Position numbers and translations under genes: made by a program
Source of the DNA: JASLDZ01 sp965199975
GTDB taxonomy: Bacteria > Pseudomonadota > Alphaproteobacteria > Caulobacterales > Caulobacteraceae
Assembly (NCBI GenBank): GCA_965199975.1
Contig: OZ241340.1
Location: 2,790,001-2,854,000 of the forward strand
Direction: 5' to 3'
DNA length: 64,000 bases
Part shown: piece by piece, positions 1 through 8,811 of the stretch
How the letters are laid out: every line of letters starts with the position of its first letter
Position numbering within the stretch: position 1 is the stretch's first letter
Notes under the pieces: model-generated
What the model saw: only the letters and a program-made list of their open reading frames with translations
Database searches by the model: none
What the model was told of the DNA's origin: nothing

Positions 1-1
1 C

Positions 2-133
2 CCCAACGCGGCGACCGAGACGTGGGAGTTGCGCCCGCTCGCCGATCGCCAAGCCAAGGTGCGCGTGCGCTACACCGACGGGAAGGCGGTGATCGGCATG
101 ATCGCCAAGTCCGTCGACCTGTGTGAGGCGTGA
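2..133 (+). CDS. C-terminal end of a molybdopterin oxidoreductase, probably formate dehydrogenase catalytic subunit (5' end outside window)
   Basis: Only the last 43 residues are present, in frame from base 2 to a TGA at 131-133. They end in the string KSVDLCEA. There is no cofactor motif in this piece, so the assignment rests on context: the next two genes encode a four-cluster ferredoxin-like subunit and an NrfD-type anchor, and the 10-base gap indicates one operon. A catalytic Mo/W-bis-MGD subunit normally comes first in such an operon. Formate is the likeliest substrate because the Fe-S subunit resembles formate dehydrogenase beta chains. Another respiratory molybdoenzyme is possible. Confidence 0.6.
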   Translation, partial: PNAATETWELRPLADRQAKVRVRYTDGKAVIGMIAKSVDLCEA

Positions 134-143
134 GGATGGCCCG

Positions 144-1058
144 ATGAACGCATATTCTCCCCGCCGCCAGGACTACACCGAACCGACGCTCGAGCGGATG
201 ATCCCCGATGAGTCCGAGCTCACGGCCGGGGTGAAGATCGAGGCGGGCAAGAGCTACGGCTTCTTCACCGACACCACCGTCTGCATCGGCTGCAAGGCCT
301 GCGAGGTGGCCTGCAAGGAGTGGAACAACCTCCCTGCCGACGACCTCGGCCTGACCGGCGACAGCTACGACAACACGAGCGCCCTCTCCGCCAACACCTG
401 GCGCCACGTCAGCTTCATCGAGGTGGAAGGCGACAAGGGCGTGCGCGCCGACGTCGAGACTCCCTTCCAGTCAGGCTGGCTGATGATGAGCGATGTGTGC
501 AAGCACTGCCACAACCCGCCGTGCCTGGAGGCCTGCCCCACCGGGGCGCTGTGGAAGAGCGAGTTCGACACGGTCGTGGTGCAGCAGGACATCTGCAACG
601 GCTGCGGCTACTGCGTGCCCGCCTGCCCGTTCGGGGTGATCGACCTCTCCAAGCTCGACGGCAAGGCGCACAAGTGCACCCTCTGCTACGACCGGCTGAA
701 GGGCGGGCTGGAGCCCGCCTGCGCCAAGAGCTGCCCCACCGACTCGATCCAGTTCGGCGAGGTGGGCGACCTCGTGGAGCGCGCCAAGGCGCGGGTCGAA
801 CACCTGCACGAGCGCGGGGTGAAGAGCGCCTACCTCTACGGTGCGCCCGACACGCCTGGCGCCACCGGCGGCATCGAATACCTCAACGCCTTCTTCCTGC
901 TCACCGCGCGGCCGGAAACCTACAATCTGCCCGTTGCGCCCACCCGCGCCTCGCTGCGGGTGAAGCCGGCGCTCACGGCCGGGCTGACGGCCATGGCGAT
1001 GTTCGCGGGCGCCGCGCTCCTGGCCTTCGCCTCAGCCGCCAAGGGCGCACGCCGATGA
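144..1058 (+). CDS. Formate dehydrogenase-type iron-sulfur subunit (four [4Fe-4S] clusters, C-terminal membrane anchor)
   Basis: A 304-residue electron-transfer subunit that would pass electrons from the catalytic subunit to the membrane. Four cysteine groups are visible: CIGCKACEVAC near residues 47-57, CKHCHNPPCLEAC near 119-131, CNGCGYCVPAC near 151-161, and CTLC with two later cysteines near 178-200. This is the layout of FdnH/FdhB-type ferredoxin subunits. The last 30 residues form one hydrophobic helix ending in basic residues, as in membrane-anchored beta subunits. I chose the ATG at 144, which follows GAGGATGG, over a GTG at 123 that overlaps the upstream gene. The stop overlaps the next start as ATGA. 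Confidence 0.88.
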   Translation: MNAYSPRRQDYTEPTLERMIPDESELTAGVKIEAGKSYGFFTDTTVCIGCKACEVACKEWNNLPADDLGLTGDSYDNTSALSANTWRHVSFIEVEGDKGVRADVETPFQSGWLMMSDVCKHCHNPPCLEACPTGALWKSEFDTVVVQQDICNGCGYCVPACPFGVIDLSKLDGKAHKCTLCYDRLKGGLEPACAKSCPTDSIQFGEVGDLVERAKARVEHLHERGVKSAYLYGAPDTPGATGGIEYLNAFFLLTARPETYNLPVAPTRASLRVKPALTAGLTAMAMFAGAALLAFASAAKGARR

Positions 1059-2152
1059 CCGACAGCCCGGTCATGACCGACACCAACCGTCGGCCGCGGG
1101 GCTCGGCGCAGCCCGACCCGCGGCAGGGCGGCGAGAGGGAGCACAAATCCACCCTGCAGCATCCGTCCCCGCGCGCAGGCGACGGGCGCAAGCCCGGATG
1201 GCGAGGGCCGACCTACTATGGCCGCCCGCAGCTGAAGAAGGCGCCGTTCGAGAACTGGGCGGTGGGCGCCTACATCTTCATGGCCGGCCTCTCCGGCTCC
1301 TCGGCGCTGATCGGCGGCCTGGCGGGCGTGACCGGTGGCGAACGCTTCCGGCCGCTGGTGCGCCGCGCGCGATGGCTGATGACGCTGGCGCCTACCCTAG
1401 GCTCGGCGCTCCTGGTCTGGGACCTGCACACCCCTAAGCGCTTCTACAACATGCTGCGGGTGGCCAAGCCGACCTCGCCCATGTCGATCGGCACCTGGGT
1501 CCTCGTGATCTTCACCAGCGGCGCCCTGCCCGCCTTCGCCGCGGGCTGGCTGGCCGACCGGGTGAAGGCGCTGCGCTGGCTGCGCCCCGTGGCCGACGCC
1601 GCGCATGTGCCCGCGGCGATCTCGGGCATGGGCCTCTCGGTCTACACCGCCTCGCTCCTCTCAGCGACGTCGGTGCCAACCTGGGCGGCCGCGCCGCGGG
1701 CGCTGGCGATGCGCTTCGGCTCGTCGTCCTTCGCCTCCGGGTGCGCAGCGCTGCGCCTGTTCGAGCGCGATCGCGCCGCGCAGCGCGCGCTGGAAGGGCT
1801 CGCAGCCGCAGCCCTGGTGAGTGAATTCGCCGCCAGCCTGGCGCAGGAGCGGCGCTTCAAGGAGGTCGGCGTCGAGCAAGCCCTGAACACGCCGGCTGGC
1901 CGGACCGAAAAGTATGTGGCCACCGGGCTCGGCGTGATCGCCCCCCTGGCGCTTCTGGGCGCCTCGTGGCTATGCCGCGCCAACGAGGAGGATGACGCCG
2001 CCGACGGCTTCGGCAAGCTCGCGGCGGTCTGCATGCTCGCGGGCGGCCTCGTGCTGCGCAGCGCCGTCATGGGTGTGGGCGACGAGAGCGCGGCGCGGCC
2101 CGAGATCAGCTTCCGCTTCAGCCAGCCCCGCAACCTCCCCCACTCGTGCTGA
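1055..2152 (+). CDS. NrfD/PsrC-type polysulfide-reductase-like membrane subunit
   Basis: A 365-residue integral membrane protein. About 65 hydrophilic residues, including the string GPTYYGRP, precede a series of hydrophobic helices. The strings ENWAVGAYIFMAGLSG and HTPKRFYNMLRV, the latter between helices, are typical of the NrfD family, which exchanges electrons with quinone. It replaces the cytochrome b gamma subunit of classical FDH-N. The ATG overlaps the Fe-S subunit stop (ATGA), so the two are translationally coupled. The family assignment is firm. The substrate of the complex is inferred from the neighbours. Confidence 0.85.
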   Translation: MTDSPVMTDTNRRPRGSAQPDPRQGGEREHKSTLQHPSPRAGDGRKPGWRGPTYYGRPQLKKAPFENWAVGAYIFMAGLSGSSALIGGLAGVTGGERFRPLVRRARWLMTLAPTLGSALLVWDLHTPKRFYNMLRVAKPTSPMSIGTWVLVIFTSGALPAFAAGWLADRVKALRWLRPVADAAHVPAAISGMGLSVYTASLLSATSVPTWAAAPRALAMRFGSSSFASGCAALRLFERDRAAQRALEGLAAAALVSEFAASLAQERRFKEVGVEQALNTPAGRTEKYVATGLGVIAPLALLGASWLCRANEEDDAADGFGKLAAVCMLAGGLVLRSAVMGVGDESAARPEISFRFSQPRNLPHSC

Positions 2153-2253
2153 GGCGCGCCGGCTGCAGGCGCATAGAGACTCCGGCTCCGCGACGGGGAG
2201 GCACGAGCGCTCTTCACATGGCGGCTGGCCTGCTGTTCAGCTCGGGCTCCATA

Positions 2254-4422
2254 TCAGAACGCCAGGGCGAGCCCGCCATGCAACTGTCGCCCGAAGGCCG
2301 GCTCGACCCCATCCTGGTAGATTCTCGATGTGTATCTTTGATCGAAGAGATTCGTCGCGGCGAGCAGCAGCTTCACGCGTCTTGAGAGGCGGTAGTCCAG
2401 GTCGAGGTCGACGACGGAGTGGGCGGCGATCCTGGCCGGGATAAGCGCGCCGGCCGCGAAACCTGCCGCATCGGAGTCCTGCCAGTATTGCGAGCCGACC
2501 GAGAGGGCCGTCAGGCTCGCTTCGTAGCGCTTGGACCCGCGCCAGGTGAGACCATAGCGCGCCAGCACGTGAGGCGCGTAGGCGGGAACCTTCCCGATCT
2601 GCCCGGGCGTGGCGCTCGAGGTGAAGCGCGCATCGAGCAGGCTCAGGTTGGCGAAGGCGCGCAGGCGACCGGCGCCGGGCCGCGCAATCAGGTCGTAGGC
2701 GATCTCGCCCTCGAAACCGCGCTCTCGAGTGTCGCCGGTGACGTGGGCGATGATCTCGATCGGGCTCAGCGCGAGGGTCTCAACCCGGTCGTGCACCTCT
2801 ATCCAGAACATCCCCGCATCGTAGAATAGCCCCTTGAGCGGCGTGCCGTGCACCCCCGCCTCGTAGCTGACCGATCGCGACGGGTCAGCCTTCGTTCCGG
2901 TCGTGTCGCGGTAGGGCGAGGCGATGTCGAGAAAGCGCACCGGGCGATAGCCCTGGGTGACGCTGAAGTAGGTCTCGTTCTGTCGCCCGAAGTCGTTGCC
3001 GACGCCGATACCGAAGAGGGGAACGGTGTGGCCCACGCGAACGTCGATCAGAGGCCGGCTCAACGCGGGCGGGCGCAGCGTCTCGCCCACCCTCTCCGTC
3101 TCGCGTTCCAGCCGCACCGAGGGCACGAGATGGACACGCTTCGGCAGGCGAAAGACGTTTTCGGCGAAGATCGCGCCATAATCGGTGGCGCGGGCCTGGC
3201 GGAGGATCGGCGTTCGGTTCGGATCGCTGCGCGCCGCCTGCAAGTCTGGGTCGGTCCACTGCCGCAGGGGCGCATTGTCGTGATATGCGACCGCGCCCAG
3301 CGTGAAGGCGTCTCCGCGTCCATACCGCTGCACCAGCCGCAGGTCGACGCCTTCGCTGCGGAACAGCTGGTCCTGCAGGGTGGTGAGGCGCGGCGGGGGG
3401 CCGCCGGGCGCCTGGCTGGCGGCCGTGCGGCTGGCGAGGTCCTGGTAGGCGTACCAGAGCTTGCCTTCGAACTTCAGGCCGCCGCCAAAGTCGGTCTCAT
3501 TCCCTAAGGTCAGCGCGTAGCGGCTCACCCGGTCGCTGTTGAAAGGCGTGGAGGCGACGGAAGGGTCCGCCTTGAACTGGGCGTACCCGATGCGGCCGGG
3601 ATCGCCCGACTGCGCGCCGTAGAGGTGCGCGTCCAGATACCAGAGCCGACGGCCGTCGGCCGCATAGCCGAGGTAGACGTCGCCTTCGCCGACATGGGAC
3701 GACCCATTCCGGCGCTCGCCCTGGGTGGCGACATAGCCCAGCTGCGCCCGGTACCTCCACGGTCCGCTTGACCCCTCCACCGCACCGTAGCTGGAGTAGG
3801 CGCCGTCGGAGCCGCCGATCTGCTCGAACGATGCGGAGCGCGGCGCGCCCGCGCCGGGCCGGCGGGACACGAGATTGATCGCGGACGCCTGCGGCCCGTA
3901 GAGCAGCCCCGACCCGGCGCGCACGAGCTGCACCTCGCTCAAGCCCGGCGCGAGCGGCAGGAAGGCGAGGACGGGCGCACCGATCCAGTCGGCGGAGATC
4001 GGCAGGCCGTCCTGCAGCGCAAGGATCGACTCCGACGCCTGCGGATCGCCCAGGCCGCGATAGTTGAAGTTGAATTGAGTCAGCGTCTGCTGCTCGGAGA
4101 CCAGCACACCCGGCATATGCGCGAACAGCTCCCGGGGCGCAGCCGCGTCGGGGTGGATGGGCGCAGCCTGATCGAGCTTGGCGACGTCGCTCTTCTTGGT
4201 CACCGCGATCTTGGCGCCTGCGACTTCCGGCAGGATGTGGTCGAGCTTGGCCGGTGTGTTGTCGCTCGCCCGCACGATGACCGATCGGGGCACGGCGGGC
4301 GCCGCGCCCTGAAGCACAGGATTAGAAGCGGGTTGCGCGCGAGCCACCTCAGCGAACGCCATCGCGCATGCCGCCATCCCTAAACCCGCGGCGGTCGCAG
4401 AGCGGCCGCACCGTCTTCGCAT
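2254..4422 (-). CDS. TonB-dependent outer-membrane receptor (FecA/siderophore-like)
   Basis: Predicted 722-residue outer-membrane receptor for a metal chelate. From the ATG at 4422 it begins with a signal peptide (basic MRRRCGRS, then a small-residue hydrophobic stretch, cleavage after VARAQ). A plug domain follows with FNFNYRGLG, LQDGLP and a VQLVRAGSGLLYGPQA string, then a long beta-barrel. It ends in a C-terminal phenylalanine (GGLALAF), as expected for BAM-dependent insertion. The frame stays open upstream to 4545, but those 41 codons look like another protein, so I start here. It lies just downstream of mntH on the same strand. The substrate is unknown, possibly iron or manganese chelates. 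Confidence 0.85.
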   Translation of the reverse strand: MRRRCGRSATAAGLGMAACAMAFAEVARAQPASNPVLQGAAPAVPRSVIVRASDNTPAKLDHILPEVAGAKIAVTKKSDVAKLDQAAPIHPDAAAPRELFAHMPGVLVSEQQTLTQFNFNYRGLGDPQASESILALQDGLPISADWIGAPVLAFLPLAPGLSEVQLVRAGSGLLYGPQASAINLVSRRPGAGAPRSASFEQIGGSDGAYSSYGAVEGSSGPWRYRAQLGYVATQGERRNGSSHVGEGDVYLGYAADGRRLWYLDAHLYGAQSGDPGRIGYAQFKADPSVASTPFNSDRVSRYALTLGNETDFGGGLKFEGKLWYAYQDLASRTAASQAPGGPPPRLTTLQDQLFRSEGVDLRLVQRYGRGDAFTLGAVAYHDNAPLRQWTDPDLQAARSDPNRTPILRQARATDYGAIFAENVFRLPKRVHLVPSVRLERETERVGETLRPPALSRPLIDVRVGHTVPLFGIGVGNDFGRQNETYFSVTQGYRPVRFLDIASPYRDTTGTKADPSRSVSYEAGVHGTPLKGLFYDAGMFWIEVHDRVETLALSPIEIIAHVTGDTRERGFEGEIAYDLIARPGAGRLRAFANLSLLDARFTSSATPGQIGKVPAYAPHVLARYGLTWRGSKRYEASLTALSVGSQYWQDSDAAGFAAGALIPARIAAHSVVDLDLDYRLSRRVKLLLAATNLFDQRYTSRIYQDGVEPAFGRQLHGGLALAF

Positions 4423-4545
4423 GCTGCCGGGACAGTGCTCGCGCAGGTGCTGGGCGAAGTCGGCGGAGACGCGGCCGTCCTCCTCCTCGCTGGCGGTGGC
4501 CAGCGCCAGGACCTCGCGCTCGCTCAGGTCGGCGAAGCTGCGCAT
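4423..4545 (-). pseudogene. N-terminal remnant of an MbfA-like ferritin (erythrin-vacuolar iron transporter family)
   Basis: Forty-one codons start at an ATG one base after the mntH stop. They read SFADLSEREVLALA, then SEEEDGRV and HLREHCPGS. This matches from memory the start of alphaproteobacterial MbfA, a membrane-bound ferritin and iron exporter with FxDLSEQEILALAISSEEED. The similarity stops at the Met that begins the TonB receptor signal peptide, and the frame runs on into it. No ferritin di-iron core or membrane domain follows. I read it as the scar of a deletion joining mbfA to a receptor gene. A deliberate N-terminal extension would sit in front of a signal peptide and make little sense. 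Confidence 0.65.
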
Positions 4546-4546
4546 G

Positions 4547-5944
4547 TCAGCCCCCGCCGAACGCCTTGAGAGTGTTGGTGAGCGCGCCGGGCAGGCCGTA
4601 GAGGTCCATGGCGGTGATCAGCACCGCGCTGCCCCAGCCCGTCGCCAGCAGGAACCAACCATTGCGCCAGCGGCCCATCAGGCTGCGCTTGCCGGTCAGG
4701 TGCAGCAGGGGGAACATGGCGAAGGGAAGCTGCAGGGCCAGCACCACCTGGCTCAGCACCAGGAGGTCGTTCACCCCGCCCCCGCCCCGGATGGCGATCA
4801 CCGCCACGGCGGGCACGATGGCGATCAGCCGGGTGATCAGCCGCCGCAGCCAGGGTGAGACGCGCAGGTTGAGGAAGCCCTCCATCACGACCTGCCCCGC
4901 GATCGTGCCGGTGATGGTGGAGGATTGGCCGCTGGCCAGCAGCGCCACGGCGAACAGCAGGCTGGCCGCGAACGTCCCCAGCAGCGGCGCCAGCGTCAGA
5001 AAGGCGACGCGGATCCAGTCGGTGTCGGCGTTGAAGGCGTAGTGTACGCCGGCGACGTTCAGGCCCGAGCGCCCGTGAAAGGTGATCGCCGCCAGGACGA
5101 GGATGGCCGCGTTGACGAAGAAGGCGAGGCTCAGCGCCACCACGGCGTCCACCGTGTTCCAGCGGATGGCGACGCGCTTCGACTCGTCGTCCGGCCGGAT
5201 ACGGCGACTCTGCACCAGGGCCGAGTGCAGGTACAGGTTGTGGGGCATCACCGTGGCCCCGATGATCCCTACCGCCACCGTCGCCATGCCAGCCTCGCGC
5301 AGGCCGGGCTGCAGGATCGCCGCGCCGATCTCGCGGAAGTTCGGGATGGTCCGCGGCAGCACGAACAGCTCGAGCCCGAAGCAGACGGCGATGGTCGCCA
5401 CCAGAAGCAGCACCACGGCCTCGATCCACCGCATGCCAAGCCGCTGCAGCGCCAGGAGCAGGAGCACGTCGCAGGCGGTGATCAGCACCGCCCACAGGAT
5501 GGGGATGTGGAACAGGAGGTTGATGGCCACGGCGCTGCCGAGCACCTCGGCCAGATCGCAGGCCGTAATCGCCACCTCGGCCAGCAACCAGTTGGGAATG
5601 CGCGTCCAGGGCGGATATTCGTCGCGGCAGGCCTGCGCCAGATCCTTTCCCGTCACAACGCCGAGCCGGGCTGCGATCACCTGCAGCACTATGGCCATGA
5701 GGCTGGCCATGAGCACGACCCACATCAGCCCGTAACGATACTGAGCGCCGCCCTGCAGATCGGTGCCCCAGTTGCCCGGGTCCATGTAGCCGACGCTGAC
5801 CAGGAGCGCTGGGCCGGCGAAGGCGCGATACTGCTTTAGGAAGCCTGCGCCCGCTTCGGGCGTCTTGACCGAACCATGGACGCTGGAGAGCGACAGGTGG
5901 CTCCGGCTGGCCTTCCTCGCTGTGGCGTCCGCCGTCGAAGCCAT
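4547..5944 (-). CDS. mntH: Nramp-family divalent metal transporter MntH
   Basis: A 465-residue proton-coupled Mn2+/Fe2+ importer of the inner membrane. The first helix carries the metal-binding DPGNWGTD motif near residue 55, and helix 6 carries MPHNLYLHS. These are the two unwound Nramp helices that coordinate metal. About eleven hydrophobic helices and a normal family length support an intact gene. I chose the ATG at 5944 rather than the GTG two codons upstream. No MntR or Fur operator was recognised upstream. The remnant of an iron-exporting ferritin directly downstream suggests this was a metal-homeostasis operon. Confidence 0.93.
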   Translation of the reverse strand: MASTADATARKASRSHLSLSSVHGSVKTPEAGAGFLKQYRAFAGPALLVSVGYMDPGNWGTDLQGGAQYRYGLMWVVLMASLMAIVLQVIAARLGVVTGKDLAQACRDEYPPWTRIPNWLLAEVAITACDLAEVLGSAVAINLLFHIPILWAVLITACDVLLLLALQRLGMRWIEAVVLLLVATIAVCFGLELFVLPRTIPNFREIGAAILQPGLREAGMATVAVGIIGATVMPHNLYLHSALVQSRRIRPDDESKRVAIRWNTVDAVVALSLAFFVNAAILVLAAITFHGRSGLNVAGVHYAFNADTDWIRVAFLTLAPLLGTFAASLLFAVALLASGQSSTITGTIAGQVVMEGFLNLRVSPWLRRLITRLIAIVPAVAVIAIRGGGGVNDLLVLSQVVLALQLPFAMFPLLHLTGKRSLMGRWRNGWFLLATGWGSAVLITAMDLYGLPGALTNTLKAFGGG

Positions 5945-5968
5945 TCGCACCGCCTCAGAAGTTGTCCG

Positions 5969-6364
5969 TCACGCCGAAAACAGGCCGCGGCGCTGGCCGA
6001 AGTGAGCCGCCGCGATGCCCAGGCCACTGCCGTTGCGCTGCTGATAGCTGTGATCCAGCAGGTTCACCACGTCCACGCGCAACGTCACCCGCTTCCCAAG
6101 GGGAGTGATGTCGCAGCTGCGCTCCCCGCCGATGGCTGGCGACGCCAACATGCTCGAGGAGCTCAGCTACGCGATTGTCAACACGGAGGCCGTAGCGGTA
6201 CCGGACGTCGGCATAGGCTTTAGATCCGCGCCAAGCGTAGCTGGCGCCGTCGCTGAAGGTGTACTCCCCTCGCGGTCGCGCTTGATGGCGTTGGCCTGGA
6301 TGTATGCGAGCTCGTCGACGGGGAACTGGTGTTCAGGCGCCCGCGGCGTTTCGGTATATTGCAT
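5969..6364 (-). pseudogene. Decayed C-terminal part of a TonB-dependent receptor
   Basis: Reading leftward, a first frame gives TPRAPEHQFPVDELAYIQAN and then AIKRD. A shifted frame gives EYTFSDGASYAWRGSKAY, and a third gives LRVDVVNLLDHSYQ and FGQRRGLFSA before a stop. In order, these are the last barrel strands of one TonB receptor type (HQFPxDELAYI, LRxDVxNLxDxxY, FGxRRG). At least two frameshifts and the lack of any upstream barrel make it a pseudogene. Its first codons overlap the end of the oxidoreductase gene, so a rearrangement breakpoint lies near 6333-6364. Confidence 0.6.
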
Positions 6365-7334
6365 CTAAGACGCTCGCAGTGTTCACAAGCCTGTCGGCAT
6401 CCGAGATGAAGCGGCCGCCGCTCGCCAGATCGTGACTCCAAGCGGCGGCGGCCCGGCCGTCCCAATCGTCGGGGGGCGAGGCGACGATCTCGCGATGGTC
6501 GGATCCGCGGGTGATTTCGCCTGTGAAGTCGAAGAACGAACCGTCGACGTTGCGCAGGGACGCACCGGCCTTTTCCCCGTGGAAGCTCGCCTCGATCACG
6601 GCGTCGCAGCCGGCCGGGAGGTTCCAGGAGCAGGCGAGGCGCACCACTGCGCCGGTGGCCAGCGTCAGGGTGGCGACGGCGAAGTCCTCCACCTGCCCCC
6701 GATCGCGGCCCAACGGCTCGCCGCCCGCGTAGAGATGCGAGGCGACCTGCGTCACCTCCGGGAAGTCGAGCGCCCATAGCGCGAGGTCGACGAGGTGAAC
6801 GCCGAGGTCCATCACGCAGCCGCCGCCGGAGAGGGCCGGGTCGCGGAACCACGCCTTGTCGGGACCGTAGGCGTTGTGAAAGACGAGATCGACGGCGAAG
6901 ACGCGGCCCAGATCGCCCGCCTGCATGCGCTCGCGGATGCGCACCATGGCTTTGGTGAAACGGTAGGAGAGGTCCACGGCCAGGAGCCGGTCGGCGGCGC
7001 GCGCGGCAGCCACGACGGCGCGCACCTCCCTTTCGGTGCGGCCGAGCGGCTTCTGGCAGAACACCGCGCAGCCGGCCTCAAGGGCGCGAATCGTCTGCTC
7101 GGCGTGCAAGGCGCTGGGGGTGGCGATCACCACCCCGTCGAGACCGAATGCGAGAAGGCCGTCGAGATCGTCGGCCAACGCGGCGCCCGGCGCGATCGTC
7201 AGCGCCGCCTGCGCCGCCTCGGGCGAGGGATCGGAGACAGCGACGACGTCTACGAGGTTAGTGTCGGCGATCGCCTGCAGGCGGTTGCGGCCGATCCAGC
7301 CGACGCCCAGGAAGCCGACGCGGGGCCGGCTCAC
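6333..7334 (-). CDS. Gfo/Idh/MocA-family NAD(P)-dependent oxidoreductase
   Basis: A 333-residue sugar or inositol dehydrogenase. The Rossmann motif GVGWIG lies at residues 10-15, a KPLGR string near 93 matches the family EKP cofactor and catalytic segment, and GGCVMDLGVHLVDLAL near 172 contains the family active-site DxGxH. These enzymes oxidise or reduce a hydroxyl of sugars and cyclitols, and inositol dehydrogenase belongs here. It is the last gene of a six-gene leftward operon, and its GTG overlaps the preceding stop (GTGA). The inositol-phosphate synthase at the head of the operon makes a cyclitol or cyclitol-derived substrate reasonable but unproven. Confidence 0.85.
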   Translation of the reverse strand: MSRPRVGFLGVGWIGRNRLQAIADTNLVDVVAVSDPSPEAAQAALTIAPGAALADDLDGLLAFGLDGVVIATPSALHAEQTIRALEAGCAVFCQKPLGRTEREVRAVVAAARAADRLLAVDLSYRFTKAMVRIRERMQAGDLGRVFAVDLVFHNAYGPDKAWFRDPALSGGGCVMDLGVHLVDLALWALDFPEVTQVASHLYAGGEPLGRDRGQVEDFAVATLTLATGAVVRLACSWNLPAGCDAVIEASFHGEKAGASLRNVDGSFFDFTGEITRGSDHREIVASPPDDWDGRAAAAWSHDLASGGRFISDADRLVNTASVLDAIYRNAAGA

Positions 7335-8305
7335 GGACAGACGACCAGCGCTTTGAGGAAACCGTCGGGTCGGTCGCGCGTCGCGTCCAGCGCCTCGCCC
7401 AGACGCTCCAGGGGATAGGTGTGGGTGTAGAGCGGGGTGGCGTCCAGCCGGCCGGAGGCGGCGGCCTCCACCGCCTCGCGCACGCCCCGGACGTAGACGG
7501 CGGGGTCGCGCTCGTGGGCGTTGACCACGTCCAGCCCCTTCCAGTTCCACTGCTGCATGTTGACCTGGCGCGGCCCGTCCTGGTGGTAGCCGGCGATCAC
7601 CAGGGTGGCGCGCTCGCCGCAGAGGTCGGCGGCGAGGTCCAGCGGCCACGCCTTGCCCACAGCCTCGATCACGCGCTCGCACATGCGACCGTCGGTGAGC
7701 GCCTTGACCTGCTCGACGATGGCCCAGTGGTCGTCCATCGGGATCGTCTCAGCCGCGCCCATGGCGCGCGCCACCTCCAGTGAATAGGCGCGGCGCGAGA
7801 CGGCGATCACCCGCGCGCCGGCGTGGCTGGCCAGCCGGGTGAGGATGGCGCCGAGGAAGCCGATGCCCACGATGGCCACCGTCTGCCCGGCGTGGATGTC
7901 GGCGCGGCGGAAGATGTTCATGGCGCAGCCCAGAGGCTCGCCGGGGAAGGGCGCGCCGGCCACGGCGGCGGGCGCCTTGACCACGTTCGCGGCGTCGGCG
8001 AGGTCGTACTCGGCGTAGGCGGCGTAGGTCAGGGCGGCGACAGGGTCGCCGACCTCCAGCCCCTCGACCTCCTCGCCTAGCGCGTCGACCACGCCCCAGC
8101 CCTCATGGCCCAGCGCGCCGGGTTCGGTGGGGAAGCTCATCCATTCGGGACCTGACCACGGGCCGAGGTTGGAGGCGCAGACGCCGCAGCCCTGCAGCTT
8201 TAGCCGCACCTGCCCTCTTCCGGGCTGCGGAAGCGCGACCTCGCGGATATCGACCACCCCGGGGCCGGTCACCACGGCGGCGCGCATGGTGGCGGGCGCG
8301 CTCAC
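7331..8305 (-). CDS. Medium-chain (zinc-type) alcohol/polyol dehydrogenase-like protein
   Basis: A 324-residue MDR-family protein. The catalytic-domain strings GCGVCASNL and LGHEGWG correspond to the zinc ligand region, and VGIGFLG is the nucleotide-binding glycine motif. The four-cysteine structural zinc lobe seems to be absent, as in several short polyol-dehydrogenase-like members. It would oxidise a secondary hydroxyl of a sugar or cyclitol with NAD(P). Start and stop both overlap neighbours by four bases (GTGA), so it belongs to the same translationally coupled operon. The substrate is unknown. Confidence 0.82.
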   Translation of the reverse strand: MSAPATMRAAVVTGPGVVDIREVALPQPGRGQVRLKLQGCGVCASNLGPWSGPEWMSFPTEPGALGHEGWGVVDALGEEVEGLEVGDPVAALTYAAYAEYDLADAANVVKAPAAVAGAPFPGEPLGCAMNIFRRADIHAGQTVAIVGIGFLGAILTRLASHAGARVIAVSRRAYSLEVARAMGAAETIPMDDHWAIVEQVKALTDGRMCERVIEAVGKAWPLDLAADLCGERATLVIAGYHQDGPRQVNMQQWNWKGLDVVNAHERDPAVYVRGVREAVEAAASGRLDATPLYTHTYPLERLGEALDATRDRPDGFLKALVVCP

Positions 8306-8811
8306 GCCGAGGCGCTCGCAAGGTGGCGGTAGGCCATGCGGCCGAAAGTGTCAGCGTCGGGCGGGACGATTCCGCGTGCGCGGAGCCAGCCGCACCAGCC
8401 CTCGAACTGGCTGGGGCTGGGGGAGACGACTTCGCGCGCGGCCTTAGCCCGGGCGAGCGCCGCCATCGGCGCCTCGCCAGCGTCGACCAGCACGCAGAGC
8501 GCCAGCACCGCGGAGCGGCCGATGCCCTGCTGGCAATGGATCAGCACCCGCTCGCCCCGCCCCAAGCGCTCGGCTGTAAAAGCGACGCCGCGCTCCAAAT
8601 CGGCGACGCGCGGCGGGTGCATGTCGGGCGTGGGTAGATGCAGGAACGCGACGCCCGCTTTAGCCAGCGCGGCGGCGTCGTCGCTCTCCTCGTCGCGCAG
8701 GTCAACCACCGCGCCGATCCCGTGCTCGCAGGAGAGGGCGCCCGCTTCGTCGGGCGCCACACGCCCCCCCACCGCCAGCTGCGGCGTCACCCAGTGCAGG
8801 TCGAGGGTCAC
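8302..8811 (-). CDS. Dual-specificity (Cys-based) phosphatase
   Basis: A 169-residue protein with the P-loop signature HCQQGIGRS, an HCx5R motif at residues 92-99. An upstream general-acid candidate aspartate lies in TPDMHPP near 63. These are the hallmarks of DSP/PTP enzymes, which form a phosphocysteine intermediate. In an operon with inositol-1-phosphate synthase it may dephosphorylate a small molecule such as inositol phosphate rather than a protein. That role is an inference, since classical inositol monophosphatase is a different fold. It starts with a GTG overlapping the glycosidase stop and ends overlapping the dehydrogenase start. Confidence 0.82.
   Translation of the reverse strand: MTLDLHWVTPQLAVGGRVAPDEAGALSCEHGIGAVVDLRDEESDDAAALAKAGVAFLHLPTPDMHPPRVADLERGVAFTAERLGRGERVLIHCQQGIGRSAVLALCVLVDAGEAPMAALARAKAAREVVSPSPSQFEGWCGWLRARGIVPPDADTFGRMAYRHLASASA

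Noticed and set aside
320..1054. Extension of the NrfD frame far upstream through the Fe-S subunit gene
   Set aside because: The extension is the out-of-frame reading of the Fe-S gene. The ATG at 1055 in an ATGA overlap is the natural start.
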